DNA of 64,000 nt from Nansenia antarctica (taxonomy: Eukaryota; Chordata; Actinopteri; Argentiniformes; Microstomatidae). The DNA lies in assembly GCA_963989245.1 (NCBI GenBank), contig OZ022352.1, positions 560,001 to 624,000 of the forward strand, written 5' to 3'. The translations under genes and the position numbers were made by a program. Below the pieces are notes generated by a model. The model saw only the letters and a program-made list of their open reading frames with translations, did not search any database and was not told the DNA's origin. Below, one piece after another: positions 35,201 through 42,599 of this stretch; within the stretch, counting starts at the first letter, position 1; each line of letters begins with the position of its first letter.

Positions 35201-37289
35201 CCGGCCTTTCCGCTCTTTGGAGGGGGGCTGCCCAGGGGCCGAACTCGTGCTCCAGTGGCTCCAGTGGCGGGCAGGCCACCTACTGGTCACCTACTGGAAG
35301 AGTCGCGGTCTTTGGAAGCTCCTCTCGGGGTCCGGCCTTTCCGCTCTTTGGAGGGGGGCTGCCCAGCGGCCGAACTGCCCCAGTGGTGAAAAGGCCACCT
35401 ACTGGAAGAGTCGCGGGTCTCCGGCAGCTCCTCTCGGATCCCGGCCTGTTCCGCTCAAAGAGGGGGGGTGGGTCGGGGGAGCCACCTCCCAGCAGCGGAC
35501 AAGCCACCTACTGAGAAGACGTGCTCCCCGACCAAGAATAGAAAAAAAGGAGGGGCATAGAGCCTAGTGAGGAAAAAGGAAAAACCCTAGATTTCTCAAA
35601 AAAACACAAAAACCCACACCCCACCGGAGACTAGCTTTAATAGAAGTCTCTAGTAAGGGCGAAAGGCCCGTGCGTTTCTTGAAGAGAAACCAGAGTTTGC
35701 TCTTAGCCAAAAGGCCGAGAAGCAATACACGGTGCGATCTGAAGAGAAACCAGAGTGTACTGGTTCAAACTTATTCAAATTTAAACTGTCACAGTTAATG
35801 TATAAAGCAAAGACTCATGAACTCCCAGGTAACATTCAAAAATGATTTATAGAGAGGGATAAGGGATATCATTTGAGAGGTAACCACAACTTTAACAAGG
35901 GTTATGCTCGCACCAATCTCACTAACTAATGTTGTGTTGTTTCAGTATTAAGAATGGAAAATTATGTTTATTTATTTATTTAGTGTTGTTTCAATATTAA
36001 GAATGAAACATTATTAGTACTGTTGATACAGAAATGTATGAATTCATTAACTGGATTATATAATTTAAGTATAATTGTTCTCACTTGAGAGTGACGGATA
36101 GGGGTAGGACATGATAAGCGTAGGCTTCATCCTACTCTCTTTCGAACATTGATAGGCCTGTACTCTTCGTATTAGTTATTTGTTCTTTTATTATTTTAAA
36201 TCATGTTCAAAATAAAAAGATTCATTCATTCATACATTAATAAATTAAATCTATTGTGTATGACACTACACAGAGAAATTCAGAGCAATACACTGAGGTT
36301 TAATGTTAATGATGCATTTCCCCACATTTGTACTGGTATTCACTGTTGTTGATGTTCATTGCTGTTGCTTATCCCCTGTCCATGTTGCTTATTTTGACAC
36401 TTTATTTTGCCTGGCACAATGAAACCAATGGAATAGTCATTTGAGTAAGTAGTCCACTTGAGTAAACGCTCAAAGTATTTGAAAGCTTTTCATGAACCAT
36501 ACATTTTACATCCACTTGAGTAAACGCTCAAAGTATTTGAAGGCTTTTCATGAACCATACATTTCACTTTTGAAGGCTGTTGTGTAGAGTAACTGATGTT
36601 ACTTTTTCAAATCTCAACACAATGTTTTCCCTGTTGTTCCAATGTTGTTTACCCTGAATGGTGGCCAGCCAATTCACAACTGCGGATCGGTCCTTCAAGA
36701 AAGATGTCTCTTTAAAAGTGCATCAAAAGACTCTCTCTTTCTATCTATTCCTCCATCTCTCTCAGGGAATGTCTACTGAGGGTGAAGAGGGAAGGTTACT
36801 TGGAACATTCAGATATGACCAGGCAGCAGAGTCCATCCAGACCTTCAAACTGCCTGTGAGTGATAGACTCCACTAAAGTGCTGTACCAATAGATGGATTT
36901 CATGTTGGTACGTGAATGCATGAGTTGTGAGCTGAGAGCGATAACATTGAAGTACATAGGGAACATAGTACCAAAAAAAGTGTTCAAACATTCTTAATAG
37001 ATGTTTGTGGTGCATTTCTGCTGAGTCGCACATGAAATCCATCAATAGAGACACATGTAGAGATTTTCTTCAGCTTGACTACCCTAGCATTCATCCACTC
37101 TTGCTCGCTCCCATTTTTCTCCACCCCTCTATCCCTCAACCTCCCAAATGTTGTTCCTTCTTTCTCTCTCAGGACCGTAATGGCACCCCATATCGCTATG
37201 TTGAGCTGGCTATCCTCAGTAATTGGGGTCACCTGGAATACACCTGTGTGTACCGCTTCCGTGTGCATGGACATATTGCATCCTTGTGA
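20411..37289 (+). CDS. SUN-domain nuclear-envelope protein, complete 12-exon gene (SUN1/SUN2-like)
   Basis: Exons: 20411-20487, 20675-20919, 21115-21174, 21694-21747, 22546-22601, 23769-23867, 25571-25993, 26297-26351, 26973-27088, 27841-27996, 36766-36855, 37173-37289. All have AG/GT borders and matching phases, summing to 1548 nt (515 aa plus TGA). The start ATG gives MLRRSPRLNDE. Residues 1-127 are a Ser/Pro-rich, presumably nucleoplasmic region. A membrane segment (ALFNIRVILLLLLLTF) follows at ~130-146, then a perinuclear coiled coil with tandem repeats, then the SUN domain (~345-510): STRCSETY, PLWYSSESPRTVIQ, GKCWAFHGAQG, SAPKDF, SNWGHLEYTCVYRFRVHG. The Cys residues known to bond KASH partners (TRCSE) and to bridge the fold (KCWAF / YTCVY) are all present. 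SUN proteins link lamina to KASH proteins in LINC complexes. The ~8.8-kb intron before exon 11 is filled by LINEs. Which paralogue it is remains unsure. Confidence 0.93.
20488..20674 (+). repeat. SUN intron 1, flanked by (GT)n at the donor and (CT)n at the acceptor
   Basis: The donor GT is the first unit of a (GT)n run (20488-20522). The branch and pyrimidine region is a (CT)n run (about 20602-20671) ending TTTAG. The intron is 187 bp and its splice signals are themselves microsatellites. Confidence 0.9.
20920..20962 (+). promoter_or_regulatory. Three tandem 5' splice-donor candidates after SUN exon 2
   Basis: GGTAAGTACAG occurs three times, with donors at 20920, 20935 and 20956. The first joins in phase with exon 3. 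The second adds 15 nt and the third 36 nt, both multiples of three, so alternative use would insert 5 or 12 residues without a frameshift. Confidence 0.6.
21175..21693 (+). other. SUN intron 3 with irregular (GT)n-rich block
   Basis: Contains a short GGAT tandem (21182-21202) and a GT/GC/ATGT-rich stretch from about 21396 to 21585. Otherwise no features. The long Cys/Val and His/Thr frames here come from the repeats and are not genes. Confidence 0.8.
21748..23768 (+). other. SUN introns 4 and 5
   Basis: Two introns either side of exon 22546-22601. A/T-rich, with no transposon ends or arrays that I recognise. Confidence 0.6.
24648..24727. repeat. (GA)n microsatellite
   Basis: About 40 uninterrupted GA dinucleotides within SUN intron 6. 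Confidence 0.95.
24838..25375. repeat. 34-bp minisatellite, about 16 copies, in SUN intron 6
   Basis: The unit core is CTCCTGAGACATCTACTACC, followed by CCCCTGTACTGT and TTC/CCC. Units are nearly identical, with a few shortened copies (24950, 25290). Confidence 0.93.
25480..25545 (+). mobile_element. SINE 3'-tail fragment
   Basis: GTAAGTCGCTTTGGACAAAG followed by GCGCCTGCTGAATG matches the conserved tail of the SINE at 26542-26766 (GTAAGTCGCTTTGGATAAAA, then GCGTCTGCTAAATG). No tRNA head is present. It lies close upstream of SUN exon 7's acceptor. Confidence 0.65.
25571..25993 (+). repeat. Coding minisatellite in SUN coiled-coil exon 7
   Basis: The 423-nt exon encodes four tandem copies of QEMADLRA(DLRA)ELTVEQ..., of 29, 29, 25 and 25 residues, then a partial fifth (QEMRDLKRV). 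Copies are almost identical at DNA level. The heptad-like spacing of hydrophobic residues fits the perinuclear coiled coil. Copy changes keep the frame. Confidence 0.92.
26177..26270. repeat. (GT)n microsatellite in SUN intron 7
   Basis: About 43 uninterrupted GT units ending in GCGCGCGCGTG. Confidence 0.95.
26542..26766 (+). mobile_element. tRNA-derived SINE
   Basis: The head has RNA polymerase III box A-like GTGGTCTAGTGG (~26568) and box B-like GGTTGTGAGTTCAAATCCC (~26603). The body ends with the conserved fish SINE tail GTAAGTCGCTTTGGATAAAA and an (AATT)n end. ACAAGAT flanks both sides (26535-26541 and 26767-26773) as target duplication. It sits inside an older repeat (GAGAACTTTATTAGGAACAC at ~26447) in SUN intron 8. 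Confidence 0.88.
27089..27822 (+). other. SUN intron 9
   Basis: Begins with a CT-rich tract (27101-27160) and is otherwise A/T-rich. Two possible acceptors close it: TTAG at 27822 and TTACAG at 27840, 18 nt apart and in the same phase. Confidence 0.6.
28043..28371 (+). mobile_element. LINE fragment (left half), C-terminal reverse-transcriptase region
   Basis: Plus-strand frames give LGVILDSKF and then LYCCLVLP..YLSYCVEIWG followed by LQKKAMRIV and FRDHTNNLF, the usual C-terminal block of CR1/Jockey-related fish LINEs. The frame stops at ACTTATTCAAATTTAA (28356-28371) and resumes after 35784. It is 5' truncated at about 28043 inside the SUN intron. Confidence 0.85.
28356..28371. repeat. 16-bp target-site duplication, left copy
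   Basis: ACTTATTCAAATTTAA, identical to 35769-35784. It brackets the Tx1/L1-like LINE and lies in the coding frame of the older LINE. Confidence 0.93.
29574..32960 (-). CDS. LINE ORF2: endonuclease and reverse transcriptase, 1128 aa, intact
   Basis: Starts with ATG at 32960, inside the ATGA that also ends ORF1. N-terminal AP-endonuclease: SSLNTRSLR (~6-14), ILQEC (~35-39, where QE is the catalytic pair), GGDFNC (~140), SRIDMF and FSDHRML (~240). Reverse transcriptase: KAPGPDGIPAEFY, PINLLPVDYKIMTKAL, LDQEKAFDRVSHGF, GVRQGCPLAPLLYVIYLEPF and the catalytic YMDD (~690). The C-terminus has a Cys-His cluster CPHGCTDTEHINHLFCEC (~1015-1032) typical of Tx1/L1 ORF2. The protein nicks DNA and copies element RNA at the target. 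No stop or frameshift. Length fits full-length ORF2 of this group. Confidence 0.93.
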   Translation of the reverse strand: MRITISSLNTRSLRQPDKREVVYQYITQHQSDMYILQECAIPFKEMDATLEEEWTRGDSLWSGSNIDRADGVGILVANPFLQTKKGEVVESGRILVLDLEIQGSPLRVINVYGPTNVAKRVSLFKKLRSLLLIPTPVLVGGDFNCALRDEDRSRPRRDRSTTELQSIIDDFQLVDAGGTSPPTHTRVSSSGNSSSRIDMFLLSPGLRMGTLTSQAAHFSDHRMLTVSLEWDGQTRAGRGTWRMNTSILQDPTVVHSFSRRYLEWRTLKELFDSPIEWWEMVKARTKGYFGSVGRRKAAEQRARFQHHNAALQRLSLLQLGGLDVARELAETKQHLATLYREQQQKKQFREKLQGLEEEEKCTRHFFRKARSKHKPILSLYDTNGDTVSDRGNIPGVAREFYESLYNIKTTDETLMATFLDGLDRVPEGGESENPELTTEELTRAVHSLNTHKAPGPDGIPAEFYKTLWDLLKEDLAEVFKAVYREGRLGESMRQSTVTLIPKKGDLKDLRNWRPINLLPVDYKIMTKALTQRFQTLLPSVIAPDQTCSVPGRSINDNLLLVRDLILHSQERRSPLGLLSLDQEKAFDRVSHGFLQRVLRGMNFPQHLLNWTELCYNNITSRVRINNQLTDPFPIKAGVRQGCPLAPLLYVIYLEPFLRKIRSSPNIMGYPLPGARGERLKVVAYMDDITIVGTDSRSISTATKVVEDYCAATGALINRGKCELFLSQHWQENLATSFPVKTENIKLLGITYQKDGGASGSWKETIRQVQKKICEWSARPLTMTGKILVLKAIVLPILLYLGRVFPPDRAVSKTIERIMFTFVWGSQMEKLKRTTLYKTVENGGKGVPDILNIIRAQGLSNLINNINNKDRKARFFEIYYATPILRTLRVTASINHTVPYSWDPPPVYKIWRDFAFKTGLSAAGLASWKYKDIMTFIRSKETITHPKASTAVDSKQVWKNINHKCTNNKQKDIAWMAAHGCLPTREFLHRRHIATTEKCPHGCTDTEHINHLFCECSVARRVWALFVPSVSLNSLLTLPRLTSENILYGPPGGCTTPQLQQQWRIISAVKQVLWETRNIRVYQKQSVHLTTLRRRITLCLRDHAIVDFKNNPDQARAVWGVERWKDVIL
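32957..34531 (-). CDS. LINE ORF1: nucleic-acid-binding Gag-like protein, 524 aa
   Basis: ATG at 34531. The first ~190 residues form a folded domain. Three clustered zinc knuckles follow at about 195-250: CRNCGQLGHLAAAC, CKICRQDHPTSEC and CNLCGGQGHLYRDC. Then comes a long low-complexity Pro/Gln-rich tract (QPPPQPPPPPQ..., ~265-300) encoded by (GGGTTGGGGT)n-like repeats, an acidic stretch and a Lys/Pro-rich tail. ORF1 proteins coat LINE RNA in cytoplasmic particles and aid reverse transcription. Its stop overlaps the ORF2 start by 4 nt, suggesting that ORF2 is translated by termination-reinitiation. A long antisense frame over the proline tract is a shadow. Confidence 0.9.
   Translation of the reverse strand: MNPGAMRRYNAVRLTLNPTEEAAMDGAPQQKTARPVTTMTRLEFSRAVLQRGMGFVPSDLNCLVKPPGPNECFEVSFKTPQLLEEFWTFHRINEHKPPLNRFTAHPLTDLESKVVTIQFHNEVIQEYDIEVWLHRHATLKSGARMVLDEDGVWTGAKKWLVQLRPDPEGIGGVQHIPSTINLGNNRGSVYYYGMPKLCRNCGQLGHLAAACKAVVCKICRQDHPTSECTTTRPCNLCGGQGHLYRDCPSSYASRARGYKSNQPPPQPPPPPQPTPPPPPQPPPQPPPQPTPQPTPNMEEEKGETEEDRRPSDGGDDQSSSDGEGEGEEPTVPAPPTDNLNTHPLLNPMATSTPCKNTMKGEPASIEIATSSTPQIHLPSQSDSENDWSLAQPKRKRPQKKAIRKKPDKKTTPEPKPQRHTGKPAPPPKPSSPPSSSLQSSHAPHPAQPTSHPQSMLTGPYGPPKITSSTTQMRGPPGSQRGDNPHTMSSQGEVPHYLAPNDPLEGLNLMCNSLAKIGTNQIQEP
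34920..35520 (-). repeat. Tandem ~110-131-bp repeats in the LINE 5' UTR (about 5 units)
   Basis: TCG(C/A)GGTCT..GGAAGCTCC recurs at 34930, 35041, 35172, 35303 and 35411. Length differences come from duplicated pieces such as CTCCAGTGG and CTACTGGTCAC. Tandem 5' UTR monomers often serve as promoters in L1-type elements. Confidence 0.88.
35625..35765 (-). other. snRNA-derived head: U5-like, U2-like, U5-like blocks
   Basis: Read on the minus strand from 35760: ACTCTGGTTTCTCTTCAG followed by ATCGCA matches the 5' end of U5 snRNA. Then (35727-35697) ATTGCTTCTCGGCCTTTTGG followed by CTAAGA matches the 5' end of U2 snRNA with about one change in 26. Then ACTCTGGTTTCTCTTCA starts a second U5-like block that continues with a CCTTTCGCCCTTACTAGAGA loop-like segment resembling U5 loop I. 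All three lie inside the target duplication ending at 35768, so they were integrated as part of the LINE cDNA. Confidence 0.85.
35769..36240 (+). mobile_element. LINE fragment (right half) with (TTCA)n tail
   Basis: Starts with the right copy of ACTTATTCAAATTTAA (35769-35784) and restores the LINE frame (LSQLMYKAKTHELPGN). The 3' UTR ends CAAAATAAAAAGATTCATTC near 36230. Together with 28043-28371 it is one 5'-truncated LINE of the family also seen inverted at 19090-20200. Confidence 0.85.
36241..36765 (+). other. Remainder of SUN intron 10
   Basis: A/T-rich. A 60-bp segment is duplicated in tandem (CACTTGAGTAAACGCTCAAA at 36457 and 36512). It ends with the pyrimidine-rich acceptor of exon 11. 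Confidence 0.6.
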
Positions 37290-37673
37290 GACACACCCCA
37301 ATCATCCATCCAGAGTGTGTGTGTGTGGGGGGTAGGGTGCATCAAAATGCAATGCAACAAAAAGAATGTCAAAATATCAACTTGTTCATTGTTGCATTTT
37401 GTTCTAGTGCACATACAAATGACTTTTGCAAAGTTTTGGGAAAATTCATTGAGATTTAGAGGTGTAACGCAGCATGTGAAATTTAGAAATGTTGAAATGT
37501 TTGTGTTCTTTCAGAACTCCAATTTCTTGACAACATGACGAGTCAATTTCTAAAGATACAACTAGTTTTTGAAAAGAGTGAAAAATATTTATTAAGAACA
37601 AAGGTTTTGAGAACAACATTTACATTTTCATTGAACATCATTGAAAAACATTATTGAACATCTTGTTCTAGTC
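37290..37673. other. SUN 3' UTR and downstream spacer
   Basis: Follows the TGA at 37287-37289. No canonical AATAAA was found close to the stop; AATATTTATTAAG at ~37587 lies near the end. Nothing else recognised. Confidence 0.45.
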
Positions 37674-38230
37674 CTAGTCGGTGTTCAGCTTGCGCTTGCA
37701 GCACCGAAGGTTTGGGTGTTTAGAGCGGTCATGCTCAACTGCCTGCAGCACATTCTGCAGGTGCTGCTCGCTCCTGGCTGCTGCCACAAAGTCTGATGTC
37801 AGTTTGACACCACGCTCGGCACAGTCATTGACAACATTGATGGCACGTACATTTACCACACCTGCCTGGAATGCTGGACTGGTAGCCCAATCCTTAACAT
37901 CGAGTGAAAGAAATGCTGGATCGATGTGCAGCTGGTGCATGCCGAACCAGCAGTCTGGGTTGGCAAGGTCGGCCAAGCTGGTAGTCAGCGAGAGGGTGGG
38001 AAACTTTGGCTTGCCAAAGCCAGTGCCAAAGCGCAGCTGTGGGGCTCGCATGGGGAGAACAGCTGGCTTGTGCTCCAAGATGGCATCTGCAAGTGCACGC
38101 CTCTCGCCAACGGGCACCTTGGTGCTGAAGAGTGCCAGCGGCAGCATCTCACCAGTCAGGTACCAGAGGTGCCTCTCCAGTGCCTTGATTGCTGATGCTG
38201 CAATGCCCTCGTCAACAGACGTGTTGCATA
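37674..38230 (-). CDS. Fragment of an unrecognised repeated protein family (C-terminal part)
   Basis: The minus frame is open from about 38230 to a TAG at 37674. The text includes LWYLTGEMLPLALFS, LADLANPDCWFGMHQLHID, FLSLDVKDWATSPAFQ and VVNDCAERGVKLTSDF, ending basic (RCCKRKLNTD). It resembles the end of a multi-copy uncharacterised protein seen in many fish and cnidarian genomes, possibly of mobile origin; this is memory, not a search. No start codon or splice sites were identified upstream: the frame runs into the hAT-like end at 38274. Probably a truncated copy. Confidence 0.5.
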
Positions 38231-38273
38231 CAGGTGGTGGTGAAGTGTGAGGTCATCCATGCAGCATCTACGG

Positions 38274-40387
38274 CAGTGGTTCTCAACCTTTTTGGGCCAC
38301 CGCCCCCTACTGTCCATTATCCAGGTCTCTGACCGCCGGGGGGGGGGGACAGCGCCCCCTACTGTCCATTATCCAGGTCTCTGACCGCCGGGGGGGGGGG
38401 ACAGCGCCCCCTACTGTCCATTATCCAGGTCTCTGACCGCCGGGGGGGGCCAGCGCCCCCTACTGTCCATTATCCAGGTCTCTGACCGCCGGGGGGGGGG
38501 CCAGCGCCCCCTACTGTCCATTATCCAGGTCTCTGACCGCCGGGGGGGGGCCAGCGCCCCCTACTGTCCATTATCCAGGTCTCTGACCGCCGGGGGGGGG
38601 GCCAGCGCCCCCTACTGTCCATTATCCAGGTCTCTGACCGCCGGGGGGGGGCCAGCGCCCCCTACTGTCCATTATCCAGGTCTCTGACCGCCGGGGGGGG
38701 GCCAGCGCCCCCTACTGTCCATTATCCAGGTCTCTGACCGCCGGGGGGGGGGCCAGCGCCCCCTACTGTCCATTATCCAGGTCTCTGACCGCCCCCTACT
38801 GTCCATTATCCAGGTCTCTGACCGCCGGGGGGGGGCCAGCGCCCCCTACTGTCCATCATCCAGGTCTCTGACCGCCCCCTACTGTCCATTATCCAGGTCT
38901 CTGACCGCCGGGGGGGGGGCCAGCGCCCCCTACTGTCCATTATCCAGGTCTCTGACCGCCCCCTACTGTCCATTATCCAGGTCTCTGACCGCCCCCCGGG
39001 GGGGGCCAGCGCCCCCTACTGTCCATTATCCAGGTCTCTGACCGCCCCCTACTGTCCATTATCCAGGTCTCTGACCGCCGGGGGGGGGGGGACAGCGCCC
39101 CCTGCTGTCCATTATCCAGGTCTCTGACCGCCGGGGGGGGCCAGCGCCCCCTACTGTCCATTATCCAGGTCTCTGACCGCCCCCTACTGTCCATTATCCA
39201 GGTCTCTGACCGCCGGGGGGGGCCAGCGCCCCCTACTGTCCATTATCCAGGTCTCTGACCGCCGGGGGGGGGGCCAGCGCCCCCTACTGTCCATTATCCA
39301 GGTCTCTGACCGCCCCCTACTGTCCATTATCCAGGTCTCTGACCGCCGGGGGGGGCCAGCGCCCCCTACTGTCCATCATCCAGGTCTCTGACCGCCCCCT
39401 ACTGTCCATTATCCAGGTCTCTGACCGCCGGGGGGGGGCCAGCGCCCCCTACTGTCCATTATCCAGGTCTCTGACCGCCGGGGGGGCCAGCGCCCCCTAC
39501 TGTCCATTATCCAGGTCTCTGACCGCCGGGGGGGCCAGCGCCCCCTACTGTCCATTATCCAGGTCTCTGACCGCCGGGGGGGGGCCAGCGCCCCCTACTG
39601 TCCATTATCCAGGTCTCTGACCGCCCCCTACTGTCCATTATCCAGGTCTCTGACCGCCGGGGGGGGGCCAGCGCCCCCTACTGTCCATTATCCAGGTCTC
39701 TGACCGCCGGGGGGGGCCAGCGCCCCCTACTGTCCATTATCCAGGTCTCTGACCGCCGGGGGGGCCAGCGCCCCCTACTGTCCATTATCCAGGTCTCTGA
39801 CCGCCGGGGGGGGCCAGCGCCCCCTACTGTCCATTATCCAGGTCTCTGACCGCCGGGGGGGGGACAGCGCCCCCTACTGTCCATTATCCAGGTCTCTGAC
39901 CGCCGGGGGGGCCAGCGCCCCCTACTGTCCATTATCCAGGTCTCTGACCGCCGGGGGGGGGGACAGCGCCCCCTACTGTCCATTATCCAGGTCTCTGACC
40001 GCCGGGGGGGGGGACAGCGCCCCCTACTGTCCATTATCCAGGTCTCTGACCCCGGGGGGGGGACAGCGCCCCCTACTGTCCATTATCCAGGTCTCTGACC
40101 TCCGGGGGGGCCAGCGCCCCCTACTTCCATTATCCAGGTCTCTGACCGCCGGGGGGGGGACAGCGCCCCCTACTGTCCATTATCCAGGTCTCTGACCGCC
40201 GGGGGGGGGTCAGCGCCCCCTACTGTCCATTATCCAGGTCTCTGACCGCCGGGGGGGGGCCAGCGCCCCCTACTGTCCATTATCCAGGTCTCTGACCGCC
40301 GGGGGGGGGACAGCGCCCCCTACTGTCCATTATCCAGGTCTCTGACCGCCGGGGGGGGGGGACAGCGCCCCCTACTGTCCATTATCC
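38274..40387. repeat. ~50-bp G-run minisatellite, about 43-45 copies
   Basis: The unit is CCCCCTACTGTCCATTATCC, then AGGTCTCTGACCGCC, a run of 6-11 G, then (A/C)CAGCG. Shorter 34-bp units lack the G run and are interspersed. The array starts within CAGTGGTTCTCAACCTTTTT (38274), the usual end of a hAT-type MITE, so it probably arose by expansion of that element's terminal region. Confidence 0.93.
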
Positions 40388-40424
40388 AGGTCTCTACCAC
40401 CCCCCCCCCCCCCCCCCCCCCCCC
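40388..40424. repeat. Poly-C tract
   Basis: ACCACC followed by an uninterrupted run of about 26-28 C at the end of the minisatellite. Confidence 0.95.
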
Positions 40425-40845
40425 TCAGATACCAAGTCTATTCACTGGGGGGGCTAACACGCTAACAAGTTAGCTTCCAAACTCAGTGACTCCTCCGTTC
40501 TGTGAAAAAAACGTACCCACCAGCCAGGCCTGTAGGGGGCAGTGCTGATCTCTGACTGGCTTATCTTTAAAACTTACACTGCTCTTAGTTTCCATCATCC
40601 CTGTGGGTCGTCCCCACAGCACGGAGGCTGTCAGACACACTCAGTATCTGTTCACACTCCTGTCAGCCTCAGACGGGGAGAGGAGGCCCTCTCAGCATGG
40701 TAATCCAGACCACACACACCGAGCTGACGGAGACAGACGACCCAGCCTGCAGCAATTACAGAAACCCGCAGGGGGGGGACTTTCAGCATCAAGTGTTGTA
40801 TTTAAGGTGCAGTCAGTAGTTGTATTTCATAGTGAATGGAAATAA
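40425..40845 (+). other. Single-copy stretch, possible 3' exon
   Basis: One plus-strand frame (about 40622-40815) stays open and reads MVIQTTHTELTETDDPACSN near 40700, preceded by a CCCCACAG acceptor-like site at 40619. No family is recognised. It runs straight into the first AATAAAGGACTG unit of the satellite, so it could be the end of a transcript from which the satellite grew. Weak evidence. Confidence 0.25.
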
Positions 40846-40867
40846 AGGACTGACCAGTTAGAACTGA

Positions 40868-40908
<41 letters not shown>

Positions 40909-41101
40909 ATAAAGGACTGACCAGTTAGAACTGAGTGTCTCTCTCTCTCTCTCTCTAATAAAGGACTGACCAGTTAGAACTGAGTGTCCTTCTCTCTCTC
41001 TCTCTCTCTCTCTCTCTAATAAAGGACTGACCAGTTAGAACTGAGTGTCTCTCTCTCTCTCTCTCTCTCTCTCTAATAAAGGACTGACCAGTTAGAACTG
41101 A

Positions 41102-41146
<45 letters not shown>

Positions 41147-41174
41147 ATAAAGGACTGACCAGTTAGAACTGAGT

Positions 41175-41220
<46 letters not shown>

Positions 41221-41246
41221 ATAAAGGACTGACCAGTTAGAACTGA

Positions 41247-41280
<34 letters not shown>

Positions 41281-41306
41281 ATAAAGGACTGACCAGTTAG
41301 AACTGA

Positions 41307-41367
<61 letters not shown>

Positions 41368-41393
41368 ATAAAGGACTGACCAGTTAGAACTGA

Positions 41394-41438
<45 letters not shown>

Positions 41439-41529
41439 ATAAAGGACTGACCAGTTAGAACTGAGTGTCTCTCTCACTCTCTCTCTCTCTCTCCTCTCTA
41501 ATAAAGGACTGACCAGTTAGAACTGAGTG

Positions 41530-41562
<33 letters not shown>

Positions 41563-41660
41563 CTCTCTCTCTCTCTCTCTCTAATAAAGGACTGACCAGT
41601 TAGAACTGAGTGTCTCTCTCTCCTCTCTCTCTCTAATAAAGGACGACCAGTTAGAACTGA

Positions 41661-41711
<51 letters not shown>

Positions 41712-41786
41712 ATAAAGGACTGACCAGTTAGAACTGAGTTGTCTCTCTCTCTCTCTCTCTAATAAGGACTGACCAGTTAGAACTGA

Positions 41787-41838
<52 letters not shown>

Positions 41839-41870
41839 ATAAAGGAACTGACCAGTTAGAACTGAGTGTC

Positions 41871-41904
<34 letters not shown>

Positions 41905-42094
41905 ATAAAGGACTGACCAGTTAGAACTGAGTGTCTCTCTCTCTCTCTCTCTCTCTCTCTAATAAAGGACTGACCAGTTAGAACTGAGTGTCTCTCTCTC
42001 TTCTCTCTCTCTCTCTAATAAAGGACTGACCAGTTAGAACTGAGTGTCTCTCTCTCTCTCTCTCTCTATAAAGGACTGACCAGTTAGAAACTGA

Positions 42095-42193
<99 letters not shown>

Positions 42194-42219
42194 ATAAAGG
42201 ACTGACCAGTTAGAACTGA

Positions 42220-42260
<41 letters not shown>

Positions 42261-42286
42261 ATAAAGGACTGACCAGTTAGAACTGA

Positions 42287-42345
<59 letters not shown>

Positions 42346-42371
42346 ATAAAGGACTGACCAGTTAGAACTGA

Positions 42372-42406
<35 letters not shown>

Positions 42407-42432
42407 ATAAAGGACTGACCAGTTAGAACTGA

Positions 42433-42473
<41 letters not shown>

Positions 42474-42499
42474 ATAAAGGACTGACCAGTTAGAACTGA

Positions 42500-42536
<37 letters not shown>

Positions 42537-42561
42537 ATAAAGGACTGACCAGTTAGAACTG

Positions 42562-42599
<38 letters not shown>

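Larger units (their letters stand above)
28372..35768 (-). mobile_element. Full-length Tx1/L1-like LINE with two open ORFs and snRNA-derived 5' head
   Basis: 7.4 kb between perfect 16-bp target duplications. Minus-strand order: snRNA-like head (35765 to ~35625), 5' UTR with tandem ~110-131-bp repeats (35520-34920), ORF1 (34531-32957), ORF2 (32960-29574) and a 1.2-kb 3' UTR that includes (CAGTGTT)n-like repeats at about 28490-28550. Both ORFs are uninterrupted, so the copy looks recent and possibly competent. Assignment to the L1/Tx1 side rests on the endonuclease type, the zinc knuckles in ORF1 and the Cys-His cluster at the end of ORF2. It lies in the opposite orientation to the host SUN gene, in an intron. 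Confidence 0.92.

Noticed and set aside
35697..35727. U2-like sequence as evidence that the LINE is inserted into a U2 gene (Keno-type targeting)
   Set aside because: The 16-bp target duplication lies outside the snRNA blocks and within another LINE, so the snRNA pieces belong to the insert.
38973..40034. Frames reading METWIMDSRGR-like repeats within the G-run minisatellite
   Set aside because: They depend on variable G-run length and have no start context or family match.
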